Positions 45,375 through 54,314 of a DNA stretch of 64,000 nucleotides are shown here, piece by piece. A program made the position numbers and the translations under genes. Where the stretch lies: positions 1,240,001 to 1,304,000 of the forward strand of contig NZ_LT607412.1 of NCBI RefSeq assembly GCF_900091455.1, given 5' to 3'. This stretch comes from Micromonospora coriariae (GTDB taxonomy: Bacteria > Actinomycetota > Actinomycetes > Mycobacteriales > Micromonosporaceae). How positions within the stretch are numbered: position 1 is the first letter of the stretch; the number at the start of each line of letters is the position of its first letter. Under the pieces are notes generated by a model. It worked only from the letters and a program-made list of their open reading frames with translations. It was not told the origin of the DNA and did no database searches.

Positions 45375-46007
45375 ATGGCTCGGGACTGGCTTGCCTGGCA
45401 CGACGACTACGACCAGCCTGGATCGGCGCTGGCCGCCCGGCTGGCCGAGGTGCGCGAGCAGGTCCGGGCGGCACTGGACCGGGCGCCGGCTGGGCCTCTC
45501 CGGGTGATCAGCGCGTGCGCCGGTCAGGGCCGGGACCTGATTCCGGTGCTCGCCACCCATCCGCGCCGCGACGACGTGACCGCCCGCCTGGTCGAGTTGG
45601 ACCCGCGCAACGCCGCGGTGGCCGAGGACGCCGCCCGAGTGGCCGGTCTCAGCGGCGTACAGGTGCTGGTCGGCGACGCGGCGGTGACCGACGCGTACGC
45701 CGATCTGGTCCCGGCCGACCTAGTGCTGCTCTGCGGGGTGTTCGGCAACGTGTCGGACGCCGACGTCCGGGCCACCGTGGGGCACGCCGCGGCGCTCTGC
45801 GCGAGCGGTGGCACGGTGATCTGGACCCGGCATCGCCGCGAGCCGGATCTGGTGCCCACCATCTGTGGCTGGTTCACGCAGGAGGGGTTCGCGCCGGTCG
45901 CGGTAGGCACCCCGGCGGACCGGGTCGGCGTCGGCGTGCACCGCCACCTTGGCCGTCCTCGGCCGCTGCCGCCCGGGGTGACGATGTTCCATTTCCTCAC
46001 CCGCTGA
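45375..46007 (+). CDS. Class I SAM-dependent methyltransferase, unknown substrate
   Basis: A 210-residue Rossmann-fold methyltransferase. Motif I is VISACAGQGRDLIPVLA, and the acidic strand is ARLVELDPRNAAVAED. Then VLVGDAAVTDAYADLVPADLVLLCGVFGNV forms motifs II-III. The opening MARDWLAWHDDYDQPGSALA (tryptophan-rich cap) is seen in many actinobacterial small methyltransferases. The substrate is not evident. The ATG at 45375 is set by this conserved opening. Confidence 0.87.
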   Translation: MARDWLAWHDDYDQPGSALAARLAEVREQVRAALDRAPAGPLRVISACAGQGRDLIPVLATHPRRDDVTARLVELDPRNAAVAEDAARVAGLSGVQVLVGDAAVTDAYADLVPADLVLLCGVFGNVSDADVRATVGHAAALCASGGTVIWTRHRREPDLVPTICGWFTQEGFAPVAVGTPADRVGVGVHRHLGRPRPLPPGVTMFHFLTR

Positions 46008-46128
46008 CCCGGCCACCCCGCGCGGGCCGGAGGGTAGCGCGCACCGGGCGGCGCTCGGGCCGTCACCGAGGGGCCTAGGCTGGTCCGCGTGCGAGCGCAG
46101 CGCCGCCGTCCGAGCCGGGGAGGCCCCT

Positions 46129-47307
46129 ATGACCACTGTCGATGACCGGACGCCGGGGTCTCAGCAGGACGACCCGGCTCCGCACCTCGGGGCCGTCGGC
46201 GCGCCGACGGTGGCCGAGGTGAGCGGCCCGTCCCGGCTCGCCGAGCCGGGCGAGGCGATCAGCGCCGAGGAGTTGCAGCTCGCCGCCCGCAACCACGGCA
46301 TCCCGCTGGAGGCGCTGCGCTACGACGTCACCCCGGCCGGGCTGCACTACCTGCTCACCCACTACGACATCCCGGAGCTGGACCCGGCCACGCACGCGCT
46401 GACCGTCGGCGGCGCGGTGGACCGGCCGCTGACCGTGAGCCTGGCGGAGCTTCGTGAGCGTCCCCGGGTCACCCACCGGGTCACACTGGAGTGCGCCGGC
46501 AACGGTCGGGCGCTGCTGGATCCCCGGCCGGTCAGTCAGCCCTGGCTGGTCGAGGCGGTCGGCAACGCCGAGTGGACCGGCACCCCGCTGGCGCCGCTGC
46601 TGCGCGAGGCGGGTCTCGACCCGGACGCGGTGGACGTGGTGTTCACGGGCGCCGATCACGGCGTCGAGCGCGGTGTGGAGCAGGACTATCAGCGGGGGTT
46701 GCCGGTAGCCGACGCGCTGCGCGAGGAGGTGCTGCTGGCGTACGAGATGAACGGCGCTCCCCTGCTGCCGCAGCACGGTGCGCCGCTGCGGTTGATCGTG
46801 CCGGGTTGGTACGGCATGGCGCACGTGAAGTGGCTCCACTCGGTGGAGGTCCGGACCGAGCCGTTCGAGGGCTACCAGAACGCGGTCGCCTACCGGCTGC
46901 GCCGCGACGCCGACGATCCGGGCGTTCCGGTCACCCGGATCGAGCCGCGTGCGCTGGTCCGCCCGCCCGGCTTCCCGGACTTCATGTCCCGCCGCCGGGT
47001 GCTCCGGCCGGGACCGTGCACTCTGGACGGTCGGGCCTGGTCGGGGCACGCGCCGATCGTCGCCGTGGAGGTGACCACCGACGGCGGGACGAGTTGGACT
47101 CCGGCCGAGTTGGACGCCGCCCAGGGCGGCGACTTCGCCTGGCGACGGTGGCGGCACGAGTGGACCGCGACGCCGGGCCGGTACGTGCTCAGCGCGCGGG
47201 CGACGGACGCGTCCGGGCGGACCCAGCCGGTCGAGCAGCCGTGGAATCGGGGCGGCTTCGCCAACAACCTGGTGCAGCGGGTGGAGGTCGTGGTGCCGGC
47301 CGAGTGA
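46129..47307 (+). CDS. Sulfite oxidase-like molybdopterin-dependent oxidoreductase
   Basis: A 392-residue protein of the SUOX fold. The molybdenum-ligating Cys122 sits in TLECAGNGR. Pterin contacts appear as GADHGVERGVEQDY and LPQHGAPLRLIVPGWYGMAHVKWL. The C-terminal about 120 residues form the Ig-like dimerisation domain (VTTDGGTSWTPAEL). There is no signal peptide or heme domain, so it is probably cytoplasmic and not a classical sulfite oxidase; the electron acceptor is unknown. M. tuberculosis also has molybdenum-enzyme genes (fdhD-fdhF) beside DUF2469, but of a different family. Confidence 0.92.
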   Translation: MTTVDDRTPGSQQDDPAPHLGAVGAPTVAEVSGPSRLAEPGEAISAEELQLAARNHGIPLEALRYDVTPAGLHYLLTHYDIPELDPATHALTVGGAVDRPLTVSLAELRERPRVTHRVTLECAGNGRALLDPRPVSQPWLVEAVGNAEWTGTPLAPLLREAGLDPDAVDVVFTGADHGVERGVEQDYQRGLPVADALREEVLLAYEMNGAPLLPQHGAPLRLIVPGWYGMAHVKWLHSVEVRTEPFEGYQNAVAYRLRRDADDPGVPVTRIEPRALVRPPGFPDFMSRRRVLRPGPCTLDGRAWSGHAPIVAVEVTTDGGTSWTPAELDAAQGGDFAWRRWRHEWTATPGRYVLSARATDASGRTQPVEQPWNRGGFANNLVQRVEVVVPAE

Positions 47308-47370
47308 CCGGGAGCGTGGGCTACGCCACGGGTGGGGGGCCCGTGGTGCCGCCCGGTGGCACGGGAGCGG

Positions 47371-47694
47371 TCAGCCGCCGAAGCCGGAGTCGGCCGGCAG
47401 CGAGATGTCTGGCTTCTCCAGCTCCTCGACGTTGACGTCCTTGAAGGTCATCACGCGGACGTTCTTCACGAAGCGGGCAGGACGGTACATGTCCCACACC
47501 CAGGCGTCGTGCATCTCGACCTCGAAGTAGACCTCGCCGTCGGAGTTGCGCACGTGCAGGTCGACCTGATTGGCCAGGTAGAACCGGCGTTCCGTCTCCA
47601 CCACGTAGGAGAACTGGCGGACAATGTCGCGGTACTCCCGGTAGAGCTGCAGCTCCATCTCGGTCTCGTACTTCTCGAGATCTTCCGCGCTCAT
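47371..47694 (-). CDS. DUF2469 family protein
   Basis: A 107-residue actinobacterial protein (Rv2901c-like). It has the highly conserved helical start SAEDLEKYETEMELQLYREYRDIV, then VETERRFYLANQVDLHVR and YFEVEMHDAWVWDMYRPARFVKNVRV. The function is unknown, but the gene almost always follows rnhB, and here it overlaps the rnhB stop by 4 nt. Strong conservation suggests a housekeeping role. Confidence 0.92.
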   Translation of the reverse strand: MSAEDLEKYETEMELQLYREYRDIVRQFSYVVETERRFYLANQVDLHVRNSDGEVYFEVEMHDAWVWDMYRPARFVKNVRVMTFKDVNVEELEKPDISLPADSGFGG

Positions 47695-48503
47695 CGCACT
47701 CCGCCTTCCATGACCACATCTTCCCCCACCGGCGCCGGAGGCCGAAGCTGCTCGCCCAACGCCACGCCGACGGTACTCCCTGACGCCCAGGAGCGCTCCA
47801 TCGGCTCATCCGGGCCCGGGTGGACGGGCCGACGGGCGCGCGGCGGCCGGCCGTCACGGCCGGAGACCGCGGCGACGTTGACGTACGAGAACCGGTGCTC
47901 CCGGCACGGCCCGTGCTCCCGCAGCGCCGCGGAGTGCTCCGGGGTGATGTAGCCCTTGTGCTCGGCGAAGCCGTACGCCGGAAACACCCCGTCCAACTCC
48001 ACCATGATCCGGTCCCTGGTGACCTTGGCGAGCACGCTGGCGGCCGCCACGCAGGCTGCCACCCGGTCGCCCTTCCACACCGCCAGCCCCGGCACACCCA
48101 GGCCGTCCACGCCGAAGCCGTCGGTCAGCACGTACTCCGGCCGGGTGGTGAGCGAGGCGAGCGCCCGGCGCATCGCGGACAGGTTGCACACGTGCAGCCC
48201 TCGGGCGTCGACCTCCTCGGCCGGGATGACCACCACGGCGTACGCCAGCGCGCGGTCCACGACCTCCGCGTACACCCGCTCCCGGTTGGCCGGGGTGAGC
48301 AGTTTGGAGTCGGCCAGCCCGTCGATCTCGCCCCGCCGCCCCTCGGGCAGCACCGCCGCGGCGGCGACCAGCGGACCGGCGCACGCGCCCCGGCCGGCCT
48401 CGTCGGCACCGGCGACCTGCCGGAAGCCGCGACGCTGCAACGCCCGCTCCAGCGCGTACAGGCCGGCCTCCCGGCGCACGACTGTGCGCGGCGGGGTCAG
48501 CAC
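47691..48503 (-). CDS. rnhB: Ribonuclease HII
   Basis: A 270-residue RNase HII removing ribonucleotides from DNA and RNA primers. The active-site motif is VAGADEAGRGACAGPL (Asp, Glu), then DSKLLTPANRERV and VLTDGFGVDG (Asp), KGDRVAACVAAASVLAKVTRD. The tail after HKGYITPEHSAAL is longer than in E. coli (about 60 residues beyond, Arg/Pro-rich). The GTG start lies within the end of the NUDIX gene upstream (7-bp overlap). Confidence 0.95.
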   Translation of the reverse strand: MLTPPRTVVRREAGLYALERALQRRGFRQVAGADEAGRGACAGPLVAAAAVLPEGRRGEIDGLADSKLLTPANRERVYAEVVDRALAYAVVVIPAEEVDARGLHVCNLSAMRRALASLTTRPEYVLTDGFGVDGLGVPGLAVWKGDRVAACVAAASVLAKVTRDRIMVELDGVFPAYGFAEHKGYITPEHSAALREHGPCREHRFSYVNVAAVSGRDGRPPRARRPVHPGPDEPMERSWASGSTVGVALGEQLRPPAPVGEDVVMEGGVR

Positions 48504-48985
48504 GAGCCCTCGTCCCGCCCGACGCCGGCGGTCGGTCGCAGGAGCGTGGTCAGCAGGGCGGGCAGCTCGGCTGGGTAGTACCGCTCATCGGTGGCCGCCA
48601 GCTCGGCCGGCGACCACCAGCGGTGCCCGGCGATGCTGCGCTGCTCGACGTCGTCGAAGCCCGCGGTGTCCACCTCCCACGACGACACCTGGACCAGGAA
48701 GAACACCTGCTGCTGGCGGTACCACACACCGTCGAACGGAAACTCGGTCGTCTCGGACCAGACCGGCTCGCCCAGCTCGGCGGGGTCGAGTCGCAACCCG
48801 GTCTCCTCGGCCAGCTCGCGGGCCGCGCCCGCCGCCGGCGACTCCGCCGGATCCAGCCCGCCGCCCGGGGTGAACCAGTAGCGGTGCCCGGGGCGGGCCG
48901 GGTCGGAGCCGTCGAAGAGCAGGACCCGGCCGGCCGCGTCGACGAGCAGCACGCGGGCGGCGCGTCGAGGGGTGTAGACGGTCAC
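48497..48985 (-). CDS. NUDIX hydrolase
   Basis: A 162-residue NUDIX-fold protein. The Nudix box is GGGLDPAESPAAGAARELAEETGL (the G-x5-E-x7-RE-x2-EE-x-G pattern complete). Other features: RAARVLLVDAAGRVLLFDGSDP and WYRQQQVFFLVQ. It hydrolyses a nucleoside-diphosphate-linked substrate, identity unknown. It is inserted between lepB and rnhB, overlapping rnhB by 7 bp, so the two are co-translated. GTG start. Confidence 0.9.
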   Translation of the reverse strand: MTVYTPRRAARVLLVDAAGRVLLFDGSDPARPGHRYWFTPGGGLDPAESPAAGAARELAEETGLRLDPAELGEPVWSETTEFPFDGVWYRQQQVFFLVQVSSWEVDTAGFDDVEQRSIAGHRWWSPAELAATDERYYPAELPALLTTLLRPTAGVGRDEGSC

Positions 48986-49034
48986 GGCCCCCAGCCTGCC
49001 AGACCGGCGGCCGATCGCCCACGCCCCCGTCGGC

Positions 49035-49670
49035 CTAGGGCTTCGGGATGCCGTCGTACTGATCCGGCACGGTCAGCCAGGTGGCCCGGTTGACCGGCCA
49101 GAACACGGTGAACGCCCGCCCGACCACCTCGTCCTCTCCGATGGTGGCCTCGGTGATGTTCTGCCCGGACTGCTGCCAGTGCTCAAGCGAGTCGCCCGAG
49201 GCCGACCGGTGGTCGCCCATCACCCACAGGCGCCCCTTCGGCACGGTGATGTCGAATTCCTGGTCCGCCGGCTTGTCGCGGATCCCGTCCATCGAGAAGA
49301 TGTACGGCTCGTCGAGCGACTTGCCGTTGATCACCAGCCGCTCCTGCGGGTCGCAGCAGACCACGTGGTCACCGCCGACGCCGATCACCCGCTTGATGAA
49401 GTCCTCACCGTCGGGGTTGCCGCTCCACTCGATCGGCGCCTTGAACACGATCACCTCACCGCGGTGCGGTGACCGGAAGTCGTAGACCAGCTTGTTGACC
49501 AGCACCCGGTCATCGATCTTGAGCGTGTTCTCCATGGACGGGGAGGGGATGAAGAAGGTCTGCAGCACGAAGGCGCGGACCAGCACCGCTACCAGGATCG
49601 CCACACCCAGCAGGATCGGCAGCTCCTTCCAGAAGGAACTGCGGGGCTTGTCGGTCTGCTCGTCAATCAC
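49035..49670 (-). CDS. lepB: Signal peptidase I (first of two tandem copies)
   Basis: A 211-residue membrane serine protease. One N-terminal helix (about 17-37), then the Ser nucleophile in FFIPSPSMENTL, the Lys general base in DFIKRVIGVGGD and the box E MGDHRSASGDS. It releases secreted proteins by cutting their signal peptides on the outer face. The paralogue upstream starts only 10 nt away in the same direction. GTG start with a weak ribosome site, suggesting coupling to the upstream gene. Confidence 0.94.
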   Translation of the reverse strand: MIDEQTDKPRSSFWKELPILLGVAILVAVLVRAFVLQTFFIPSPSMENTLKIDDRVLVNKLVYDFRSPHRGEVIVFKAPIEWSGNPDGEDFIKRVIGVGGDHVVCCDPQERLVINGKSLDEPYIFSMDGIRDKPADQEFDITVPKGRLWVMGDHRSASGDSLEHWQQSGQNITEATIGEDEVVGRAFTVFWPVNRATWLTVPDQYDGIPKP

Positions 49671-49680
49671 GCCAAGGAGC

Positions 49681-50547
49681 CTACGTTGCCCGGCCGGACG
49701 TCACCGTCCGGAACGCGCGGGAACCCCGCAGCGCGGCCACCAGGGGAAGAAGCAGCAGCACACCGCCCTGCGGGGTCGGTCGGACCGGGGGCGCGCCCGA
49801 GGAGGCCGCGGCCGGCCCGGACACGTCGTCGAACGTCGACGGCACCGACAGCGGGTTCCACCGGGAGGACGGCCAGACCACCATGAAGGCACGGCCGACC
49901 ACGTTGTCGATCGGCACCGGGCCCTGGCAGCGCGCGTCCTGGGACACCAGCCGGTGGTCGCCCATCACGAAGATCTGGCCGGGCGGCACGACGACCTCGT
50001 CGAAGCGCCGGGAGCGGCACTCCCCCGGGTTGGGAGGCAGATCCAGCGGGGAGTCGCGCACCACGTACGGCTCGTTGAGCGGGATGCCGTTGACGGTGAC
50101 CCGACCCTGGCTGTCGCAGCACTTGACCCGGTCGCCGGGGAGGCCGATCACCCGTTTGATGAAGTCCTTCTCGCCGGGGCGGCTCACCCCCACCAGGTCA
50201 CCGACGGTCCGGGTGAGCTTGCCGGCGATGCCCGGCGCTGGTTGCTCGTCGACCTGCGGTGCCCAGCGGTCGGTGCCCCGGAAGACCACCACCTCGCCGC
50301 GTACCGGGTCCCGGACGTCGTAGACGACCTTGTTGACCAGCACGCGGTCGCCGATCAGGAGCGTGTCCTCCATCGAGCCGGACGGGATGAAGAACGCCTG
50401 GAGCAGGAAGGTGCGGATCAACACCGCGAGGCAGAACGCGACGACCAGCAGCAGCGGAAGCTCCTGCCAGAGCGGCATCTGCCGGCGGCTGCGGCGGGCC
50501 CGCCGGCGCCACGGATCGACGGTGCCGTCCTCGTCAAGCGTCTGCAC
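49681..50547 (-). CDS. lepB: Signal peptidase I (second tandem copy, with extra C-terminal helix)
   Basis: A 288-residue paralogue. A basic N-tail (PWRRRARRSRRQ), a membrane helix (about 35-55), the Ser in FFIPSGSMEDTL, the Lys in KDFIKRVIGLPGD and box E MGDHRLVSQDAR. Unlike its neighbour it ends with a second hydrophobic stretch (GGVLLLLPLVAAL) after a Pro/Ser-rich linker. Two consecutive GTG codons can start it; 50547 has GGGGAG 7 nt upstream. Tandem signal peptidases with different tails suggest different substrate preference. Confidence 0.92.
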   Translation of the reverse strand: MQTLDEDGTVDPWRRRARRSRRQMPLWQELPLLLVVAFCLAVLIRTFLLQAFFIPSGSMEDTLLIGDRVLVNKVVYDVRDPVRGEVVVFRGTDRWAPQVDEQPAPGIAGKLTRTVGDLVGVSRPGEKDFIKRVIGLPGDRVKCCDSQGRVTVNGIPLNEPYVVRDSPLDLPPNPGECRSRRFDEVVVPPGQIFVMGDHRLVSQDARCQGPVPIDNVVGRAFMVVWPSSRWNPLSVPSTFDDVSGPAAASSGAPPVRPTPQGGVLLLLPLVAALRGSRAFRTVTSGRAT

Positions 50548-50731
50548 CACGCCACTCCCCGGTCCGCAGAAACACCACCGCCCGGGAGCCTCGTCGAGGC
50601 CCCACGGGCGGTTGTGGACGGCTGCCCGCCACGTGGGCGGGACCGCCGCCTGGCTGCGCCCGTACGACCAGGGTAGTGCGGTCCGGTCGGTACGGCATAC
50701 GCGCAGCTCAGGCGGCGTGGCGAGCGGGAAG

Positions 50732-51088
50732 TCAGCTGGGCTGCTTCTCCCGCTTCTCCTTGATCTTGGCCTTCTTGCCGCGCAGCTCGCGCAGGTAGTA
50801 CAGCTTGGCGCGGCGCACGGCACCGCGGGTCACGATCTCGATCCGGTCGATGCCCGGGCCGTTGATCGGGTAGGTCCGCTCGACGCCGACACCGAAGCTC
50901 ACCTTCCGGACCGAGAAGGTCTCGCGCAGTCCGTCACCCTGGCGGCGGATGACGACGCCCTGGAAGATCTGGACACGGGACCGGTTGCCCTCGACGACGC
51001 GGGCGTGCACCTTGACGGTGTCACCGGCCCGGAAGTCGGGAAGGTCGGTCCGCTTCGACTGGGCGTCAAGGGCGTCCAGGATGTTCAT
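50732..51088 (-). CDS. rplS: 50S ribosomal protein L19
   Basis: A 118-residue protein: [36 protein letters not shown] and the conserved [22 protein letters not shown], ending in a Lys-rich tail. L19 lies at the 30S-50S interface. The ATG follows GAGGACGCAGCG. It closes the trmD operon; a hairpin (GGCGCACCG with CGGTGCGC) lies in the 143-nt gap after trmD. Confidence 0.97.
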   Translation of the reverse strand: MNILDALDAQSKRTDLPDFRAGDTVKVHARVVEGNRSRVQIFQGVVIRRQGDGLRETFSVRKVSFGVGVERTYPINGPGIDRIEIVTRGAVRRAKLYYLRELRGKKAKIKEKREKQPS

Positions 51089-51231
51089 CGCTGCGTCCTC
51101 GTAAGGCTCACGGCGCACCGTCACTCGGTGCGCGGGTGGGTGATTCTGATCCCCGGGTGATGGTCGGCGGGCCGACCCCGGTCGAGGATCCTCGCAGCCG
51201 CCCGCGGGCGCGGACGGATGCGGCAACCCCT

Positions 51232-52005
51232 CTACTTTGCCACATCCCCCGGCGGCGGCTGAAATCCGGCCCGGTCCAGTGCGGCGATGTCCCGTTTGTC
51301 GAGCTGCTCGGCGGGCAGCGCGGCGAGCAGGTCCGGACGCCGGGCGGCGGTACGCAGCAGCCCTTCCTCGCGCCGCCAGCGGGCGATCTTGCCGTGGTCG
51401 CCGGAGCGCAGCACCTCCGGCACGTCGTGCCCGCGCCAGCTCGGCGGCTTGGTGTAGATCGGCGCTTCGAGCAGCCCGTGCGCGTGCGACTCCTCGTCCA
51501 GCGAGCCGGCGTTGCCCAGTACACCGGGCAGCAGCCGGGTGACCGCCTCCAGGACGACCAGCACCGCCACCTCGCCGCCGAACAGCACGTAGTCGCCGAG
51601 CGAGACCTCGGTGACCGGCATCCGGGTCGCGGCGTGCGCCAGTACCCGCTGGTCGATCCCCTCGTACCGGCCGCAGGCGAAGAGCAGGTGCGGCTCGGCG
51701 GCCAGCTCGTACGCCATGGCCTGGGTGAACGGGACACCGGCCGGCGAGGGCACCAGCAGCCGGGGCGGCGGGGCCTCGGCCGGCGCGAGCGCGTCCAGCG
51801 CCCCACCCCAGGGCTCCGGGCGCATCACCATGCCCGGACCGCCGCCGTAGGGGGTGTCGTCGACCGTACGGTGCACGTCGTGGGTCCAGGTCCGCAGGTC
51901 GTGCACCGCCAACTGGAGTACGCCGTTGGCCCGGGCCCGGCCGATCAGCGACAGGTCCAGGGGGGCGAAGTACTCCGGAAAGATCGACACGATGTCGACG
52001 CGCAT
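51232..52005 (-). CDS. trmD: tRNA (guanine-37-N1)-methyltransferase
   Basis: A 257-residue SPOUT knotted-fold methyltransferase. Motifs: [13 protein letters not shown] at the start, [29 protein letters not shown] and [15 protein letters not shown], which form the SAM-binding knot. It methylates G37 next to the anticodon to prevent frameshifting. It follows rimM by 19 nt in the standard rpsP-khpA-rimM-trmD-rplS operon. Confidence 0.97.
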   Translation of the reverse strand: MRVDIVSIFPEYFAPLDLSLIGRARANGVLQLAVHDLRTWTHDVHRTVDDTPYGGGPGMVMRPEPWGGALDALAPAEAPPPRLLVPSPAGVPFTQAMAYELAAEPHLLFACGRYEGIDQRVLAHAATRMPVTEVSLGDYVLFGGEVAVLVVLEAVTRLLPGVLGNAGSLDEESHAHGLLEAPIYTKPPSWRGHDVPEVLRSGDHGKIARWRREEGLLRTAARRPDLLAALPAEQLDKRDIAALDRAGFQPPPGDVAK

Positions 52006-52024
52006 GCGGGGGTGCTCCAGCGGG

Positions 52025-52576
52025 CTAGAGATCGAGCAGTCCGGCTGGCGGGTCCACGATCACGCGTCCACCGGCCAGGTCGACCTCCGGAACGATCGCC
52101 CGAACGAACGGGATCAACGCGGTACGCCCCTCGGGGCGTCGCAGCACCAGCAGGTCGGACGACGGCGCGTGGTCGATCCGCGCCACCTCGCCCAGCCGCT
52201 CGCCGCCCGGCGTGACCACGGCCAGCCCGACGAGCTGGTGGTCGTGGAACTCCTCCGGGTCCTCCGGGGGCTCCACGTCGGCGCTGTCCACCACGAGCAG
52301 GGTCCCGCGCAGCGCCTCGGCGGTGTCGCGGTCCAGGATTCCGGCGAACGCGACCAGCACGCGGCCCTGGTGGAAGCGGGATTCCTCGATGGTCAGCTCC
52401 GTGGGAACGCGGAACGGCACACCGGGCCCGTCCGCGGGCGGCGGAACCGCCCCCGGCTCAGTGCGCAGCACCGTGCCGGGGGCGAACCGCGCTTCGGGCT
52501 CGTCGGTCCGCACCTCCACGGTGACCTCACCGCGGACACCGTGCGGCTTGCCGATCCTGCCGACGACGAGCTGCAT
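52025..52576 (-). CDS. rimM: 16S rRNA processing protein RimM
   Basis: A 183-residue two-domain (PRC-barrel) ribosome maturation factor. The N-terminal part begins [23 protein letters not shown]. The C-terminal PRC-like part has [40 protein letters not shown] and the [20 protein letters not shown] end. It helps assemble the 30S head and binds S19. The ATG overlaps the khpA stop (TGATG). Confidence 0.96.
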   Translation of the reverse strand: MQLVVGRIGKPHGVRGEVTVEVRTDEPEARFAPGTVLRTEPGAVPPPADGPGVPFRVPTELTIEESRFHQGRVLVAFAGILDRDTAEALRGTLLVVDSADVEPPEDPEEFHDHQLVGLAVVTPGGERLGEVARIDHAPSSDLLVLRRPEGRTALIPFVRAIVPEVDLAGGRVIVDPPAGLLDL

Positions 52577-52809
52577 CAGTACGAGTCGACGATGTCGACG
52601 CGTACCCCGCGCCCGCCGATGGAGCCGATCACCTGGCGCAGCGCCTTGGCGGTCCGGCCGGACCGCCCGATCACAGTGCCGAGGTCCTCGGGGTGCACGC
52701 GGACTTCCAGCCGCTTGCCCCGACGGGAATCAACCATCCGCACCCGGACGTCGTCCGGGTGGTCGACGATGCCCTTGACCAGGTGCTCCAACGCCGGACG
52801 CAGAGGCAT
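52576..52809 (-). CDS. khpA: KH-domain RNA-binding protein KhpA
   Basis: A 77-residue single KH domain: VRMVDSRRGKRLEVRVHPEDLGTVIGRSGRTAKALRQVI, with the G-R-S-G loop that binds RNA. KhpA works with KhpB in small-RNA and cell-wall control in other Gram-positives. It lies between rpsP and rimM, its normal actinobacterial place, 1 nt after the rpsP stop. Confidence 0.94.
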   Translation of the reverse strand: MPLRPALEHLVKGIVDHPDDVRVRMVDSRRGKRLEVRVHPEDLGTVIGRSGRTAKALRQVIGSIGGRGVRVDIVDSY

Positions 52810-52810
52810 G

Positions 52811-53353
52811 TCAGGCCTGCTCACCGGCGTCGGCAGCGGCAGCCGGGGCCTCGGCCGGAGCCTCGGTCTTCGGCGCCTCAGCCGGAGCCTCGGCCTTCGG
52901 AGCCTCAGCCGGAGCCTCGGCCTTCGGAGCCTCAGCCGGAGCCTCGGCCTTCGGAGCCTCAGCGGCCTTGGCGGCCTTCTTGGCCGGCTTGGCCGGGGTC
53001 TCCGGGGCGAGCCCGGCGGCGGCCTTCGCCTCAGCCTCGTACGCCGCCTTGCGGTCGGCCCGCTCGGGGGCGACCAGAAGCGGCGGCGGGGCCGGCAGGC
53101 CCTTGTACTTCTGCCAGTCACCGGTCAGCTCCAGCAGCCGCTGCACCGCCTCGCTCGGCTGAGCGCCGACGGACAGCCAGTACTGGACCCGCTCCGACTT
53201 GACCTCGATGACCGAAGGGTCCTCCTTCGGCTGGTACACCCCGACGAACTCGATCGCCCGGCCGTCACGCTTGGTGCGCGAGTCGGCGATGACAATGCGG
53301 TACTGCGGGTTGCGGATCTTACCCATCCGCAGGAGCCGGATCTTTACGGCCAC
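52811..53353 (-). CDS. rpsP: 30S ribosomal protein S16 with repetitive tail
   Basis: A 180-residue protein. The first about 85 residues are S16: [30 protein letters not shown]. The rest is a low-complexity tail: a Lys/Ala-rich stretch, then about four tandem copies of the ten-residue unit PAEAPKAEA(P), encoded by a 30-bp DNA repeat at about 52849-52962. This is roughly twice the length of E. coli S16. First gene of the rpsP-khpA-rimM-trmD-rplS operon. GTG start. Confidence 0.96.
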   Translation of the reverse strand: MAVKIRLLRMGKIRNPQYRIVIADSRTKRDGRAIEFVGVYQPKEDPSVIEVKSERVQYWLSVGAQPSEAVQRLLELTGDWQKYKGLPAPPPLLVAPERADRKAAYEAEAKAAAGLAPETPAKPAKKAAKAAEAPKAEAPAEAPKAEAPAEAPKAEAPAEAPKTEAPAEAPAAAADAGEQA

Positions 53354-53593
53354 AGTTGTTTCGCTCCTGTTGCGATCTCACCAGCCCGGCAGGGCGGTGT
53401 GTATGGGTGAGCGCCGACGGCACAGTGGGGTTGGGCCGGAGACTACTCGGTGGACTGGCGACGTGCCCGGGTTAGAGGGCGCCGGACGCGCGCCGGATAC
53501 CAGCGACCCATTCTGCCAGATCCGACGCCGATCTCTCGCACCGGACCCGGACACCGCGCCCGGCTCGCCCGGACCGGTGACCCGGAACACCCC
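53354..53593. other. 240-nt intergenic region upstream of rpsP
   Basis: It contains the rpsP leader and presumably its promoter. I see no gene and no tRNA. I could not assign a -10/-35 pair with confidence. Confidence 0.4.
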
Positions 53594-54241
53594 TCAGCGC
53601 ACCGGCGGGCGGTCCCAGCCCGGCGGAAGTTCGTCCGGTACGTCCCAGTCGGCTGGGGGCGCGAAGTCGCACCAGGTGCCGTCGAACGGGAACTCACCGG
53701 CCTCGGCGAGCGCGATCACCCGCTCCCCCTCGGCCCGGACCGCCTTCTCGTCGGTCACCCAGTAGTCGTCGGGGAAGGCGAGGCGCTCGACGAACTCGTC
53801 CTCGTCCTTCCACTGCCAGCTGCGGTCCGGGTGCACCATCACGTCGAGGTCCTGGTCCACCACGTCCACGCCGGCCACCGGGCCGTCGTCCCAGCGCACG
53901 CCGGGTTCCTCCAGGTTGACGTACCAGTGGGCGAACCGGCCCTGCGCGTCCCGGAACCACCAGACGGAGTGCGCCGCACCGGTGGGCAGGAACTTCAGCA
54001 GCGGCGGCCCGTTCCAGCGCGCGTGCTCCAGCCGGTACGCCGACGAGATCCACTGGGCGAACGGCATCGCCCGCATCCCCAGCCCCGCCTCGGTCACCTC
54101 GTGGGCGACCGGCGAGTCCCGGGCGATCCAGACCAGCAGGCCCCGCTCGTCGTCGCTGACCACCCGGCCCGGCCGGACCCATCCGATCCGGCCGTGCCGC
54201 ACGTTGCGATGCATGATCAGTCGACCCGGCGCGAAGCGCAC
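53594..54241 (-). CDS. DUF402 domain protein (FomD-like)
   Basis: A 215-residue protein. The DUF402 core shows LLVWIARDSPVAHEVTEAG, FRDAQGRFAHWYVNLEEPGVRWDDG and DLDVMVHPDRSWQWKDEDEF, where Asp/Glu residues would bind two divalent metals. Relatives (FomD, Ntdp) hydrolyse nucleotide phosphoanhydrides. The pattern fits a nucleoside-diphosphatase-like activity, not tested here. It starts with GTG and lies downstream of proS on the same strand, separated by the 54260-54314 palindrome. Confidence 0.82.
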   Translation of the reverse strand: MRFAPGRLIMHRNVRHGRIGWVRPGRVVSDDERGLLVWIARDSPVAHEVTEAGLGMRAMPFAQWISSAYRLEHARWNGPPLLKFLPTGAAHSVWWFRDAQGRFAHWYVNLEEPGVRWDDGPVAGVDVVDQDLDVMVHPDRSWQWKDEDEFVERLAFPDDYWVTDEKAVRAEGERVIALAEAGEFPFDGTWCDFAPPADWDVPDELPPGWDRPPVR

Positions 54242-54259
54242 CGCACCACCTCCGGGCGT

Positions 54260-54314
54260 GTTAGCAGGGGGCCCCTCCTCTACCCCAGGCGTTAAGAAGG
54301 GGCCCTTCCTTACC
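54260..54314. repeat. GGTAAGGAAGGG-family palindrome after proS
   Basis: Read on the minus strand it runs TGA (proS stop), GGTAAGGAAGGGGCCCCTTC, TTAACGCC and a partner arm GAGGGGCCCCCTGCTAAC. The inverted arms are imperfect. It is the third copy of the family, again abutting a stop codon, and a likely proS terminator. Confidence 0.8.

Noticed and set aside
52849..52962. CRISPR-like repeats
   Set aside because: The 30-bp repeats are tandem, have no spacers and encode the S16 tail in frame.
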